A stretch of 64,000 nt of DNA from Dipteris shenzhenensis (Eukaryota > Polypodiophyta > Polypodiopsida > Gleicheniales), in NCBI GenBank assembly GCA_047967505.1, contig CM106540.1. One strand, 5' to 3'. Below are positions 48,593 to 59,699 of the stretch, piece by piece. A model generated the notes under the pieces. The model did no database searches, was not told the DNA's origin, and saw only the letters and a list, made by a program, of their open reading frames with translations. Numbering within the stretch: the first letter of the stretch is position 1; each line of letters starts with the position of its first letter. The position numbers and the translations under genes were made by a program.

Positions 48593-48809
48593 TGTTAAGA
48601 AAAACAAGAAGAGAGATATAGGAAGCAACCAGGAGGGAGGCAACAGTCTCCTCCACACTCAGCTCATATTCATCCACACAATACTATTGAACACTACTAA
48701 GGTCACACCCATACATAGTAGATAAGAACTAACTATGGTTGAGTAAGTGTGACACCTTATTCACCTACTCACACAACAAAAACAATAACCGAGAGCTTAA
48801 TTCCCAACA
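48593..48809 (-). mobile_element. 3' LTR of copia E
   Basis: On the minus strand the polypurine tract GAGCTTGAGGGGGAG (complement 48810-48824) is followed by TGTTGGGAATTAAGC at 48809. The lower end near 48593 is a guess from a terminal CA. The purine tract is nearly the same as that of copia C. 47894-48592 holds no recognised gene. Confidence 0.6.
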
Positions 48810-48822
48810 CTCCCCCTCAAGC

Positions 48823-51130
48823 TCAAGTAGGGAGCATAACACCAAGTAGCTCTCTAAAGCATGTAAACTTATCTCTACCCAATGACTTGGTAAAGATATC
48901 TACAACCTGATCTTTAGTCTTCACATGTATGAGATCAATCTTCTTTGATAACACCATCTCTCTGATGAAATGGTAGTGTACCTCAATATGCTTAGTTCTA
49001 GCATGATAAACTGGATTACTTGCCAACTGCACACTACTCATGTTATCACAATAAAGTCTGACTAGTTTTTCCACATGCAGTCCCAAATCCTGCAAAAGCT
49101 TCTGAAGCCAAGCAATCTCACATGCAGCCAATGCTACACCTCTGTACTTTGCTTCTGTACTAGACAATGCCACTGTGGGTTGGCTTTTACCACTCCAACT
49201 CACCATTGTACTACCAAGGTTGAATGCATAACCACTGGTGGATCTCCTATTATAGGCACATCTTGCCCAATCTACATCTATGTATCCAATCAGTTCTATA
49301 TCCTTTCCATACTCATAAAAGAGTCCATACTGATATGTTGCCTTGACATAGTGCATAATCCTTCTCACTGCATCCAATTGAGGCTTCCGTGGCATCTGCA
49401 TAAACTGACTAATGAGTCCCACAGTATATATTAAATCAGGACTGGTAATAGTCAGATAAATCAAGCTTCCAACCATCTGCCTATACATCGTAATGTCATC
49501 AATCTTAGCTCTAGAATCAGCCATCATCTTCAAGTTTTAATCCAAGGGAATATCCATTGGTTTGCAATCCTTCATGCCAAACCTCTCTAACATATTCAAG
49601 GCATACTGCCTCTGCATAAGCCAAATGCCATCTGGTGTTCTCAACACCTTTATGCTAAGAAAGAACTTCAAGTCCCCTAGATCCTTCATATCAAACTCCA
49701 TTTTCAGCTTGCTCTTAATTTCAGCAATGCCATCATCATCACTACCAATCAAAATCAGATCATCAACATAAATCACAATCACAACATATCCAGCAATTGT
49801 CTTCTTTGTGAACAATGAATGATCAGCCTTCCCAACTACAAAACCAAGCTCCTACAGGTATCTACTGATCCTTTCATTCCATGCTCTAGGTGCTTGCTTC
49901 AGTCCATAGAGTGCTTTCTTCAACAAGTCACCATTTAGGAAAGCATTCTTGACATCCATTTACTGTACACATAACCCTCGGGCTGAACCATATAGACTTC
50001 CTCCAACATAACCCTCGGGCTGAACCATATAGACTTCCTCCAACAAGTCAGGGTGCACATAACCCTCGGGGTGAACCATTTAGTTGGGATAGTCAGGGTG
50101 CACATAACCCTCGGGCTGAACCATATAGACTTCCTCCAACAAGTCACCATTTAGGAAAGCATTCTTGACATCCATTTGCTGTAATTTCCATCCTTTTGCA
50201 GTAGCTAATGCTATGACAGTTCTCATAGTTGCCATCTTGGTAACAGGGCTGAAAGTTTACTCATAATCTAGCCATACTGCTATGCATACCCTTTGGCAAC
50301 TAGCCTTGCTTTATACCTTTCCACTGATCCATCAGACTTGCATTTTACTTTGTAGACCCATTTGCAACAAATAGGATTCTTGCTTCAGGAAACTCCACCA
50401 AATTCCAAGTCTGACTAGTGTCAAGGGCATCCATCTCCTCATCCATGACATTCCGCCAATGACCATGTTGCACAACCTCACCAAAGATAGTTGGCTTAGT
50501 ATGTCCCATAACTTTTGTCATATATGCAATAATGCCGAGTAGCATAACCACTATAAGTTAACCTATCAATAGGATACCTGACTCTCTGTGACGTTCTCAG
50601 TGGAGTGCCTGACTCTCCTCGTCCATGCGGAGGTATGTACCTTCTTCCCTTAACTCCAGGTGTAGACACAGATGGTATACCCAGCTCACTATCCAAACTG
50701 TCACTACATGATGAATCATAGCCACAATTTGATGGCCCAGGGACATCATTTTCAGCTTGTGAAAGCACCTCAACAACCTTGGCTTTCCCTTTATCTCTCC
50801 CCCTCACTGACATAGCAGTGTTAGTGGAATGGTGTAACCTACCAGACCAAGGATTCACTGTAGTAGAACCAGTAGATGTAGGCCCAGATATGGATGTACT
50901 AATTTGCTGATTTTTATCATATGCATGACTTGCAAATGCATCATTTGGAACAGCCACTTTTGGCTTGCCATACCAAGATTCTAGCTCATCAAAAACAACA
51001 TCCCAACTCACCATAGTCTTCTTGGTCGATGGGTTGTAGCATTTGTAACCTTCCGGTTCTATTCATAGCTAATAAACACATTTTTTAGCCTTCGGATCTA
51101 ATTTTCTCCTCTTCTCATCTGGTATATGCA
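48823..51130 (-). pseudogene. Copia E pol relic: integrase end, linker, RT, RNase H
   Basis: Minus-strand polyprotein remnant. At its upper end is the integrase tail (AYVHIPDEKRRKLDPKA, about 51080-51135). The linker follows (SWDVVFDE, TSQRVRYPIDRL, 50496-51014), then RT (49537-50270, catalytic YVDD at 49759-49770) and RNase H (DVDWARCAYNRRSTSGY, SSTEAKYRGVAL, YCDNMSSVQLASNPVYHARTK; 48823-49533). Frames are broken at about 50345, 49930 and 49535. A 216-bp duplication disrupts RT. The polyprotein is continuous with copia C in sequence type. The rest of the integrase lies next door on the opposite strand. Confidence 0.9.
49921..50178 (-). repeat. Duplicated RT segment in copia E
   Basis: The 42-bp phrase starting caacaagtcaccatttagga at 49921 returns at 50137, a 216-bp (72-codon) shift. 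Inside, the stretch coding [13 protein letters not shown] (cctcgggctgaaccatatag) appears about four times. The single functional RT segment was thus multiplied. Confidence 0.85.
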
Positions 51131-51134
51131 CATA

Positions 51135-51783
51135 GGCTGAAAAATATGCAGCATAAAGGCATTGTTGTTGGTCTACCAAAGTTCAAGTATACTGCTTTAG
51201 AGCATGTTTGTCTTGCATGCCAGTTTGGAAAACAATCAAGGTTGCCATTCACTAAGCATCTGCGGGAAAGTAGTAGACCTTTGCAGTTGATTCACTCTGA
51301 TGTCTGGGGTCCCGCACACACTACCTCAATGGGAGGTTCATCATATTATGTCACATTTATTGATGATTTTAGCCGGTATACATGGCTGTATTTTTTGAAA
51401 CATAAGGATGAGGTCCTGCCTGCCTTCAAGCATTTCAAGCAACATGTTGAAAAGGAGTTTGGGTCATATATCACATGCTTGAGATCGGATAATGGAGGTG
51501 AATATTTGTCAAATGAATTTGATGACTTCTTGGCCTATCATGGGATTAGATGGGAGCTTACATGCCCATATACACCATAACAGAATGGAGTGGCTGAACA
51601 TAAGAATGGGGTGATTAGTTTGTGTGGTAGAGCCATGTTGAATGAAAAGAAGTTACTTGATTATTATTGGGCAGAAGCACTTGCAACTGTAGTGTATGTA
51701 CTGAATATCGCACTCCTACTGCTGGCATTCATATGCTCACACCATATGAGAAATTGTATCGATAAAAGCCTGATGTCAGTCAT
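51135..51783 (+). pseudogene. Inverted integrase segment of copia E
   Basis: The plus strand encodes the finger and core of a copia integrase: HKGIVVGLPKFKY, CLACQFGKQSRLPF, HSDVWGP, YYVTFIDDFSRY, RSDNGGEY, then NGV(A)EHKN and YYWAEALA, ending KPDVSH with a few frame errors. The catalytic D, D, E positions are all present. The minus-strand neighbour begins only a few residues after KPDVSH (AYVHIP). Flipping 51135-51783 would therefore rejoin one collinear polyprotein. At 51784 the sequence passes into a helicase with no gap. Confidence 0.9.
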
Positions 51784-52808
51784 TCAACAGACATGCGAAT
51801 GAGAGAAATCAAACACAACCACTTGGAACCATTTGGAGGCATAGACGTACCCTTATGTGGTGACCTCTGCCAAGCAAGCCCCACAAAAGATTCATGAATA
51901 TTTCTTCAGTAAACATCATCATTCGCATTAATGACAACCTTCTGGAAGCAATACGTTAAATACTATGAATTGCAACAACCAATGTGGGAAGAAAACAATC
52001 GCTTAGGAATACTGAATAGGATTCGAATTGGCAAACAAACCACATAAGATCTTCAACTACTAAACACCAATTTCTTAAGGGAACCACAAAATAAAATAGA
52101 GACACACCACTTGTTTTACACAAACGCAATGAAGGATGCACACAATAATTTAGTCTTCCAAATGCTTGAAACACAACCTCAAATTATCAAAGCAGTAGAT
52201 ATATGGCATAACACATGGAACAAAAGAATGGCTATTCCTGTAGACCCCAAAACCACATCTGGATTACACGTTGAACTAAAACTAAAAGAAGGCATGATAA
52301 TAGAGATATGTGCTGGAAACCTGGATGTCGAGGATGGTATTGTAAATGGAGCAGATGGCATCTTCAGGAATTCAAATATGCAAAAAGAACCATTTGTTGT
52401 ATGGGTGGAGTTCCATAATAAGAAAATAGGCTCAAAGGCAAGAATGAATAACAGGAACCTCTATAAAAAAGGAATTGATAGCCAATGGACACCAATATTA
52501 CAAATTAATAGGGAATTCCAAATTGGCAAAAACCACTTACATACGGTTTGTCGAGAACAGTTTCCTATTCAACCACTGCAAGAACTATACATCATGCACA
52601 AGGCCTAACAATGGAATCACTCGCATTTGATCCAACCAACATAAAGAATCATGGTCTGACTTACACTGCACTATCATGTGTACGTGACCCTACAAATCTA
52701 TTTCTGTTATCAAGTCTAGAACACAAGCACATCAAAGTTGATAAGACTGTCTTGAATGAAATACAGAGATTACAAACAGAAGCCCGATGGAAATTCAAAC
52801 ATAGATAA
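51784..52808 (+). pseudogene. PIF1-type helicase relic of a Helentron-like element
   Basis: From 51784 one frame reads through a helicase C-terminal half: FGGIDVPLCGDLCQASPT (SF1 motifs II-III, 51832-51890), WEENNRLGILNRIRIG, MIIEICAGNLDVEDGIVNGA (52290-52350), VWVEFHNKKIG, then in the next frame ARTIHHAQGLTMESLAF (motif V, about 52578) and TYTALSCVRDPTNLFLL (motif VI, about 52660, Arg replaced by Cys). Stops are at 51895, 51910 and 52045. One frameshift lies near 52575. The family is the PIF1/RRM3-like helicase of Helitrons, which unwinds donor DNA in rolling-circle transposition. The Walker A region and the Rep nuclease are absent because the relic is cut at the copia E junction. Base composition is AT-rich compared with neighbours. 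Confidence 0.88.
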
Positions 52809-53490
52809 TTTCACAAAAACCAAAATAATACTAACAATATACAATCCTTGAACACAAGGTCTACACATTCTCATGCACAAGATTTAATAACTTCCAAAAT
52901 TTTAATAAGTGCAACTATAATTTGTCTATAAGAAACACACCTTCGAAAAATAGATGAACTGCAAATTGTATACTTTTTTCCGAGTACATGCTTAACAAGA
53001 GTCAAAATTTCAACATACTTCAACAAAAGATTGTTTGTTCAATACACAAAGGAATTCTTCAATGATGGATGTCAATGCCTATTAACAAATTTCAAAATTA
53101 CGGGAAAAAATTTTATAACAATCGCAAACACTTACAAGCCCCCACAAACAAACATCAAATCATTACTAAAAACAATGGATCAACTACTATAAGAAATTCT
53201 AGAACAAACAATCACATACATTGTCGGTGAACTTAACATTGACTATAACAAACAGTCAAGAGCAAAAACTATACTAGATGACTACATGCACTCCAAAACT
53301 TTCAGACAATTCATAAATCATCCAACAATAATTTACGGATCAACGATTGACCATGTATGGACAAACAACAACTCAGACTCAATCAATAGTGGAACTAACT
53401 ATGCATATTGGTATGATCACTCAATTTTGTATATTGAAACATTAACAAATTTAAATAATAGCCCATTTTCGCAACATTTAGGGCAAGCTT
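52809..53490 (+). pseudogene. Endonuclease/exonuclease/phosphatase domain downstream of the helicase
   Basis: In the same frame as the helicase end, after one TAA at 52806, the sequence reads NIQSLNTRSTHSH (52833), CL-stop-ETHLRKIDELQ (the CLQETH motif with Gln turned to stop at 52929), NTYKPPQTNIKS (53125), VGELNIDYNKQSRA (53223; the usual GDFN is GELN), GSTIDHVWTNN (53337) and YDHSILYIETL (53415; the usual SDH). A further stop is at 53190. These are the ordered motifs of the EEP (AP-endonuclease-like) superfamily. Helicase followed by EEP is the diagnostic layout of Helentrons. Changes at GDF and SDH make it inactive. Confidence 0.85.
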
Positions 53491-53512
53491 GATGAATTCT
53501 ATTCACCTTGCT

Positions 53513-53638
53513 TTTTTCTCGGTCCAAAGAAAGATATTTTGTATTAATGTAAAGAAATAAAAATATAACGTTCATTATTTATTTATTTTTTGCGATCCAA
53601 AGAAATATTTGTTGTTTTATTGTAAAGAAATAAAAATA
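53513..53638. repeat. Tandem pair of ~73-75-bp units after the endonuclease
   Basis: Two diverged copies share [c/t]cg[g/a]tccaaagaaa and tgtaaagaaataaaaata (53519-53565 and 53593-53638). Short minisatellites next to the ends are common in Helentrons and their non-autonomous derivatives. Confidence 0.7.
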
Positions 53639-53657
53639 CACTGTTTAGCTTAAGCAT

Positions 53658-53680
53658 TGCCTTTCAAGACATGAAAGGCA
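53658..53680. repeat. Hairpin, possible Helentron 3' end structure
   Basis: TGCCTTTCA and TGAAAGGCA form a perfect 9-bp stem with a 5-nt loop. A hairpin near the 3' end is expected for Helitron-type elements. The exact terminus is not determined. Similarity to anything recognisable ends by about 53740. Confidence 0.5.
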
Positions 53681-53740
53681 TTTGAAAACCCAGCAAAATT
53701 AAACTAATAACATCTTACAACTTTCTGCCTGGATTTGTTT

Positions 53741-56399
53741 GAAAAGATTCAAAGGCAACGATCTGCACTAAAAAATAATAGCATTACGCCATCTTCATAT
53801 TTGTTGAAGCACCACTACCCTTACAATACTCCAAAGTGTAAAGATAATATCATTTCTAAGACCTCTATCACCTAATAAAATATTTTTCCAGCACCATGGA
53901 ATCCATAATGTATTTTTCCATGAAAAGGGGTGTTGATGTCAGTCAAGAGCATGTCCAACGAAAGCTAGCACCCCTACCCAAGTAGTAACAATCAAGACTA
54001 GACTATCCAATTGTGTAATTGGTGGGCTACACACAGCTAATAACTAGTCATCCTCACATACATGCTCAATAAATGCTCTCACACACATCCACACACCGAG
54101 TAGTAGTCTTTCCAAAAGGAGTTTGGATACCACCTTGAACCTCCCTTAGAAGCAGATGTCCCATGTGGGATCAATCATTTATGAGGGATCAATCACTTAC
54201 AACTATTGAGAAGCGACACTTGTAGGTATCCCAAGAGTGCAAGGAGATATAACCTAATTTCATTCTCAGAATCTTCCTCTTTCACCTAAGCCATGTCCAT
54301 GAATGTGTGAGTGAGTGAAACCAACAAAAGCAAAAAAAAAAAACACCAAAGCAAAGCCAAGTACCCAACTTGGATGAAAAAAATGTGTTTAACACAATCA
54401 ATTTCTAGATAGACAATGAGCAAAAGAGGGAAGTGGCTCTTAGGGAACAAAGTACTCCATATTTTGTGCAAGCTTCACTACTAACATGGAGCTAATCATG
54501 AAAGAGTTGGAGCATAGAGGGTGCCTTGAATTTGTAGGAGTGGGACCTCTATAGACAATGACACAATCTCAATGCCACCATCCATCCACAACTTCCTATG
54601 TGTAGCAGAAGCATCTACCATCTACCCACATCTAGTGGATCATGGGAGATTTCCCATTGGTTTGGCACTCACGGTGGACTATGTGGAGAAGTCTGATGCC
54701 AAAGATAGGTGCAAGGCAAGGGGTACAATTATTTTGGGCATAGCTAAGGTAGAGAACCTTGTGTATGCATAAGTGATTAAATGTTACAAGGTTCAAAATA
54801 GAAAAATAGTATGGAATGTTCACTCGAAGACGCTCCATTAGTTCTAGGTCTGGACCACTACCGCACTTTCTTGATCACATCTCCACAAAACCACATGCTG
54901 CAATGAATCGAACACCAAGTATAGGCGCTCCATCTGCTCCCAAAGTCGGTATGGCCCTAACTGTATCCACCTCCATGTGAGAATTGTAGCTTTGCTAGAT
55001 CACTTTGAAGGAGAATTGTAGATCTAGATAGCTTCTTATAGCAACACACTCGAACTCAACATGCATCAACCTGTACATCATTGAATAATTACCTTGCAAT
55101 GCCTACCGTGGCTATAAGGCACACAAGGTCGTAAACACTTGGCTCCAATAGGATGCCCTGCATGTTGGGATTTGATGCCGCCATGGCGACCATATATAGC
55201 TTGATGACTCCGCAGTGGCTACTCCCACACTCCCAATTCTATCTTGATCCACAAATACCATCGCCAACAAAATTGAACCACGTATCTACACCAAGGCATG
55301 GCCTCGCAAGTAGTCACCTTCCAAAATCACCCGCATGCACCTCCGGCTGCAATAGCATCCACATCTAATTGTAACTGGAGCTGAAGACTTTGTGGCCCTC
55401 TTTACTCCGCATTCAGACGAGTATTTGAAAGTCAGGCATTCTGTGTGCTAGTGAAACCAGCACACCCTCCAAAATCATGCATAAATGATGTCATGGGAAA
55501 AAGTATGCATAGACGATGTTGTTGGTTTGTAATAGACTGTCGTTTGAATCTCTAGCCAATTTTCTTCAAGATCGCATTATTGCATCATGATCCCTGTCAA
55601 TCCACGTTCACCCGTTTTTGGATCAAACCATGGAATAGGTAGCACCAAATTTTTTTTAAAATCATCAAGCTTCGAACATTTTGCAAAAGGATGCTCTTCA
55701 TGAAACTGCATCTATGGAACTATCTCTATTGGGAAAAGGATGGGATGCCACCTGATCGAAGAAGATAGACACGCGACACCTATTATACAAGTTGGAACGA
55801 TGATTTCTTGGGAACCTTACCCATCTTGAGCCACAATTCCATGAGTGATGCTTGTTGACACACTCTTTACAACCAGTATCAGTGACACCGTATGCCTCAC
55901 CATAGACTATGCTCAGTCCAACCTTCTGATGTGTCTGCCATCACGCTTCCTTTTAGCATGGAATTATCTCCTACATGCTATTTGCAATGGACTAAAAACC
56001 ACATCGAGGCACTACCTTGATAACTTCTGTCGGATCAGGAGTCAGTTCTGCCACACTAACTCAGCTATCCTATCCGTGTGTTCACGTGCATCTTCTCCAA
56101 TTTGCAAGCTTTGCACAATCATTGCAGCAAAGAGCACATCTGGACCATGCATCATCACTAATGGTAAGAGGGTAGGATCATCATGATCGCCATATATTGG
56201 GGCCTTAGCCCCAATAGGAAATGAACATACACGAGGGACTCTCAAAATAAAGCGACGAGACAAGATGGAAGGAATAACTGAGTGATTGCATTGCATATAT
56301 AAGAGGCTCATACCCCTTCATGGCTCAAACCCACGTCCCTTGAGTATCATCTCCCTTTCCCCTATACTAAGATTGAACTGCCTCACAATATCATGCAAA
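53741..56399. other. No gene recognised
   Basis: At about 53930-53945 gaaaagggg is followed by TGTTGATGTC, which resembles a polypurine tract plus LTR start on the plus strand, but no partner LTR or pol was found. Frames at 54572-54772 and 55845-56186 (plus) and 56042-56311 (minus) are unrecognised. 55500-56399 could be the 3' non-coding part of the LINE that follows on the minus strand. Confidence 0.45.
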
Positions 56400-56786
56400 G
56401 GCTACCAACTTGCCTACTCATGTCCCATAACTACAGACATCTACTAACCCCTTTCTTGTACAAACTTTGAGCATGCCCTATATCTAGATACACCGAGTGT
56501 TTATCTTCCACCATTACTACCCAACTCCACCAAACATTTTCTAATAGACTGGCATCACCTCTCAGACTTTTCCTACCTGTCTAGGTTAGTAGTGGTTCAC
56601 AAGCCTTCCATGCATTGACCAAACCTCTTATTAGGTCAGAACTAATGACCTTCAATGAAAAACTAGAACAACGCTAGTCATATACCAATCCAAATCATGC
56701 CACATACCCACTCCTTTTTTGAGACCTTACTCAATGAATCATTTCAAGATCTCCACCCACGGAGCGTTATGATCAAACATCTAAGG

Positions 56787-59245
56787 CATTCACTTGCATG
56801 ATAGAGAAGTGTTCCTTGACCTGACATCTGGTACACCCAAACTATCTTGCAACTTAGAGACTTTCATAGTGCCGTAGTGCAAGCAGTGTCTCCCTGCATC
56901 CTTAGCCCATAGAAAGGCCCTAATAAGCTCTCCCACCTCCAACCAATGGGTCTTTTTAGAATTCCACAATGAGGCTAAATACATGGTAGCTAGAGCCATC
57001 ACATGCTTGATCACAAGAATTCAAACATTCGAGCCCATACTTATCCCAAACCAACCCCACAATTTATGTTTAAGTCTCTCTTTAACCCAATCAAATCTTT
57101 GCCTTAATGACAGTCCTAAACCCAAGGGATAACCCAAGTAACGTAGAACCGCTCCCCTCTCTATCCACTTCACAAGCATATCCTCAGCCAAACTCGGCAA
57201 CCGGTCATAATTTATCCTTAGTGCAAAGGACTTCAATCAGCTAAATCAAATGCATCACATAACTAGCACCCTCACATTATTTGCATCTTAATGGGAGAAT
57301 GCCAGCATGTCATCATCAGCAAATAATTGCCTACACAATTGCATCCCTATCAAAGTCACCAATCCCCTTATGGACCCATCTTTCAGACTCTTCTTCACCA
57401 TCCTAATCAGAGAAATGGAACGGAGCACATGATAGCTATGCCCCAGAGATCATTTCTACCCACCAACCCCTCATTTGAGCACAAAAAAGTAGAAGCATTC
57501 CCAAATAATATATGTACCATTCTACCAAGTTGTTGACCAAATCCAAGTCTATCTACAACATCCAATATGAAGTCCCATCTAATTCTATCATACGCCTTGT
57601 ATATAGATCAAATCCAAGTAGGATGCACTTTTGAGATCATGCAACAACATAATCTAATCAAGTCGAAACATTGAAATATGTTCAAATATATTTCGAGCCC
57701 TTATGAAACCAACTTTCTCCCTATCTATTACAATCATACATGTCTCCCTTATTGTAAGGGATCAAGCCTTAGCCAACATCTCATAGGAAGTATTTTGCTT
57801 AGTAATGGGTCTCTAATCACCTACTGAGAGATGATTCTACGTCTTTGGTAAGAATTTCACCAAACCTACAATAACATCTTTAGACAAAGCTCCCTTTTAC
57901 ACCATCTGACTGGCCATGTCTACTAGGTCTTCCTTGATTAGATCCCAAAACTCCACAAAAAAACTTAGTAGTAGTCAAGCCATCTGGTCTTAGAGATCTC
58001 TCCTTTCAATGGCAAACAACGCGTCTCTTAACTCACCTTCAGGAAGGGACGGAACAAACCAACCCTTAGAGTAGCAGTCACCTTATAGTCCACATCCACC
58101 AATGCCCTCTACAATTTGTCTCTCCACCCATCATCATGAATACCCTCCACCCCCACAATTTCACTCAACTTTGTCTTGAATACATATTGCTAATGTTATG
58201 TATCAATTTGCCATGTTGATCCATCACACGGTCAATTGTCTCCCAGTCTTGCTTTCTTATAGTAGATTGGAAAAATGGCATTAAGGGACAATCCCCCATT
58301 TGTAACAACTTCATATTGGCTCTAATTCTAGGTAGAAACTCTTCAATCTCTTTCATTGCTAGCTTCCATTGCAAGTCCCATATTCTAGATAGCTTGAGCA
58401 CCCCCTTGATACTTGCATCTGACGTCTCACATGGATCATCCATCCCAATAGTTCAGGATCAATGTGTGAGCTACACTTTTTCACAAAAAGTATCCATCCT
58501 TAAGAACCTTTTATTGAACTTCTAAAGTATATCTTTAGATCCCCCACTGAACCATAGGAAGGAGAAATTCTAAACCATTAGAAGATGATCTACAAGGCCA
58601 GAATTCACAATACATTCACCACCTAGAGGAGTTTCCACCCACCAATCCTTGGAAGTAGAGAATCTGTCAATTCTCCAACTTTCTCCAACTCTGAATTCTT
58701 CCCCTTTCCTTTTATGAAAAACTAGCAATGCCTACCATAGTCTACAAGCCCCCTACCCAAACACAATTATTCCCACCAATCCAACTCCACCCCAAAAAGC
58801 CCTCTCCTTACATGTCATATTTCATCTCCAAGCTCAATCATATTCCAATATCCTCCTACCAACCACCTATTCCCCATAATCAAGGCATTCAGCCTAATCA
58901 CCCCTCTCTATAGGAGAATTAGGGGCATGGACACTAGACCCAAAACTCAAATCCAGCTACAATAAACAACACTCCAATAAACACTCCCTCAACATCTATA
59001 AACAATTCAAAGACACTCAGAGACCCTTTCACCAAAATAGCTCCTCCTTTCCTCCTCATCAGGAAATTTAAGTAGGACATCGAATCCCAACTGACAAAAG
59101 GGGAACCAAAGAGAATTATCCTTTCCATGCTTAACCTCTTGAAGCAACACCATCATTGGAGAATACTCCTTTGAAAAAAAAAATGCATCCCTTTTTTTTA
59201 ACTTAACTGCAACCATCCCAAACATTCCATGAATAGATTGCAAAT
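56787..59245 (-). pseudogene. L1-type LINE ORF2 relic (endonuclease and reverse transcriptase)
   Basis: On the minus strand, from high to low: an endonuclease start (MMVLLQEVKHGKD, about 59130-59160), the spacer region (RIRANMKLLQMGDC, FFQSTIRKQDWETID, 58165-58443), RT text with KAYDRIRWDF and VVDRLGFGQQLG (about 57520-57600), the catalytic LFADDDM (FADD at 57312-57323), then RYLGYPLGLGLS and GWFGISMG (57021-57236), and the C-terminal ALATMYLASLWNSKK and GVPDVRSRNTSL (56790-57014). Stops and frame changes occur every 50-100 codons. This is the standard order of a plant L1-like ORF2, which nicks DNA and copies element RNA at the nick. Confidence 0.82.
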
Positions 59246-59699
59246 GACCGTAGAGTCCCTGACCCCCTTCCCACCCCCTCCATTACCACGATATAAATTT
59301 ATATGCATTCCACAAGAAGTGAAGCTTGTTCTCCTTGCTAGACCGAACATTCCTAGCTGCATCCTTGAGTCTCTTTGACATCCCCCTCCTTGTGTGCCAA
59401 AATTTGCATGCGCACCCTCCTCAAAGAGTGGTTTCCTTAATTGACCCTTCTCCTCAAGTAACCTCTAGTTGTGGTTGGGTTCATACATTTCTTCCTCATG
59501 CACTTGGCCATAATAGTTTCATAGCTATTACTGCAACCTACACGATGATCTATCCCTGATCTACCACATATTAGGGCTTATAAGTAGATCAGGCCACCTC
59601 CTCTACCTTCTCCACCCTTCGGCCATCCCCCCCCCCATCTTAACTTGGAGATTTCTTTTTCTTCTCGACCACTCTCCAAAGCCCCTCGATCATCGTAGG

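Noticed and set aside
52111-52608. Host PIF1 helicase gene
   Set aside because: It lacks the helicase N-terminal half, has stops and a frameshift, and is followed by an EEP domain, which fits a Helentron relic and not a host gene.
53930-53950. Polypurine tract plus TGTTG as an LTR start
   Set aside because: No second LTR, primer site or pol sequence in the right place. The motif is too short to stand alone.
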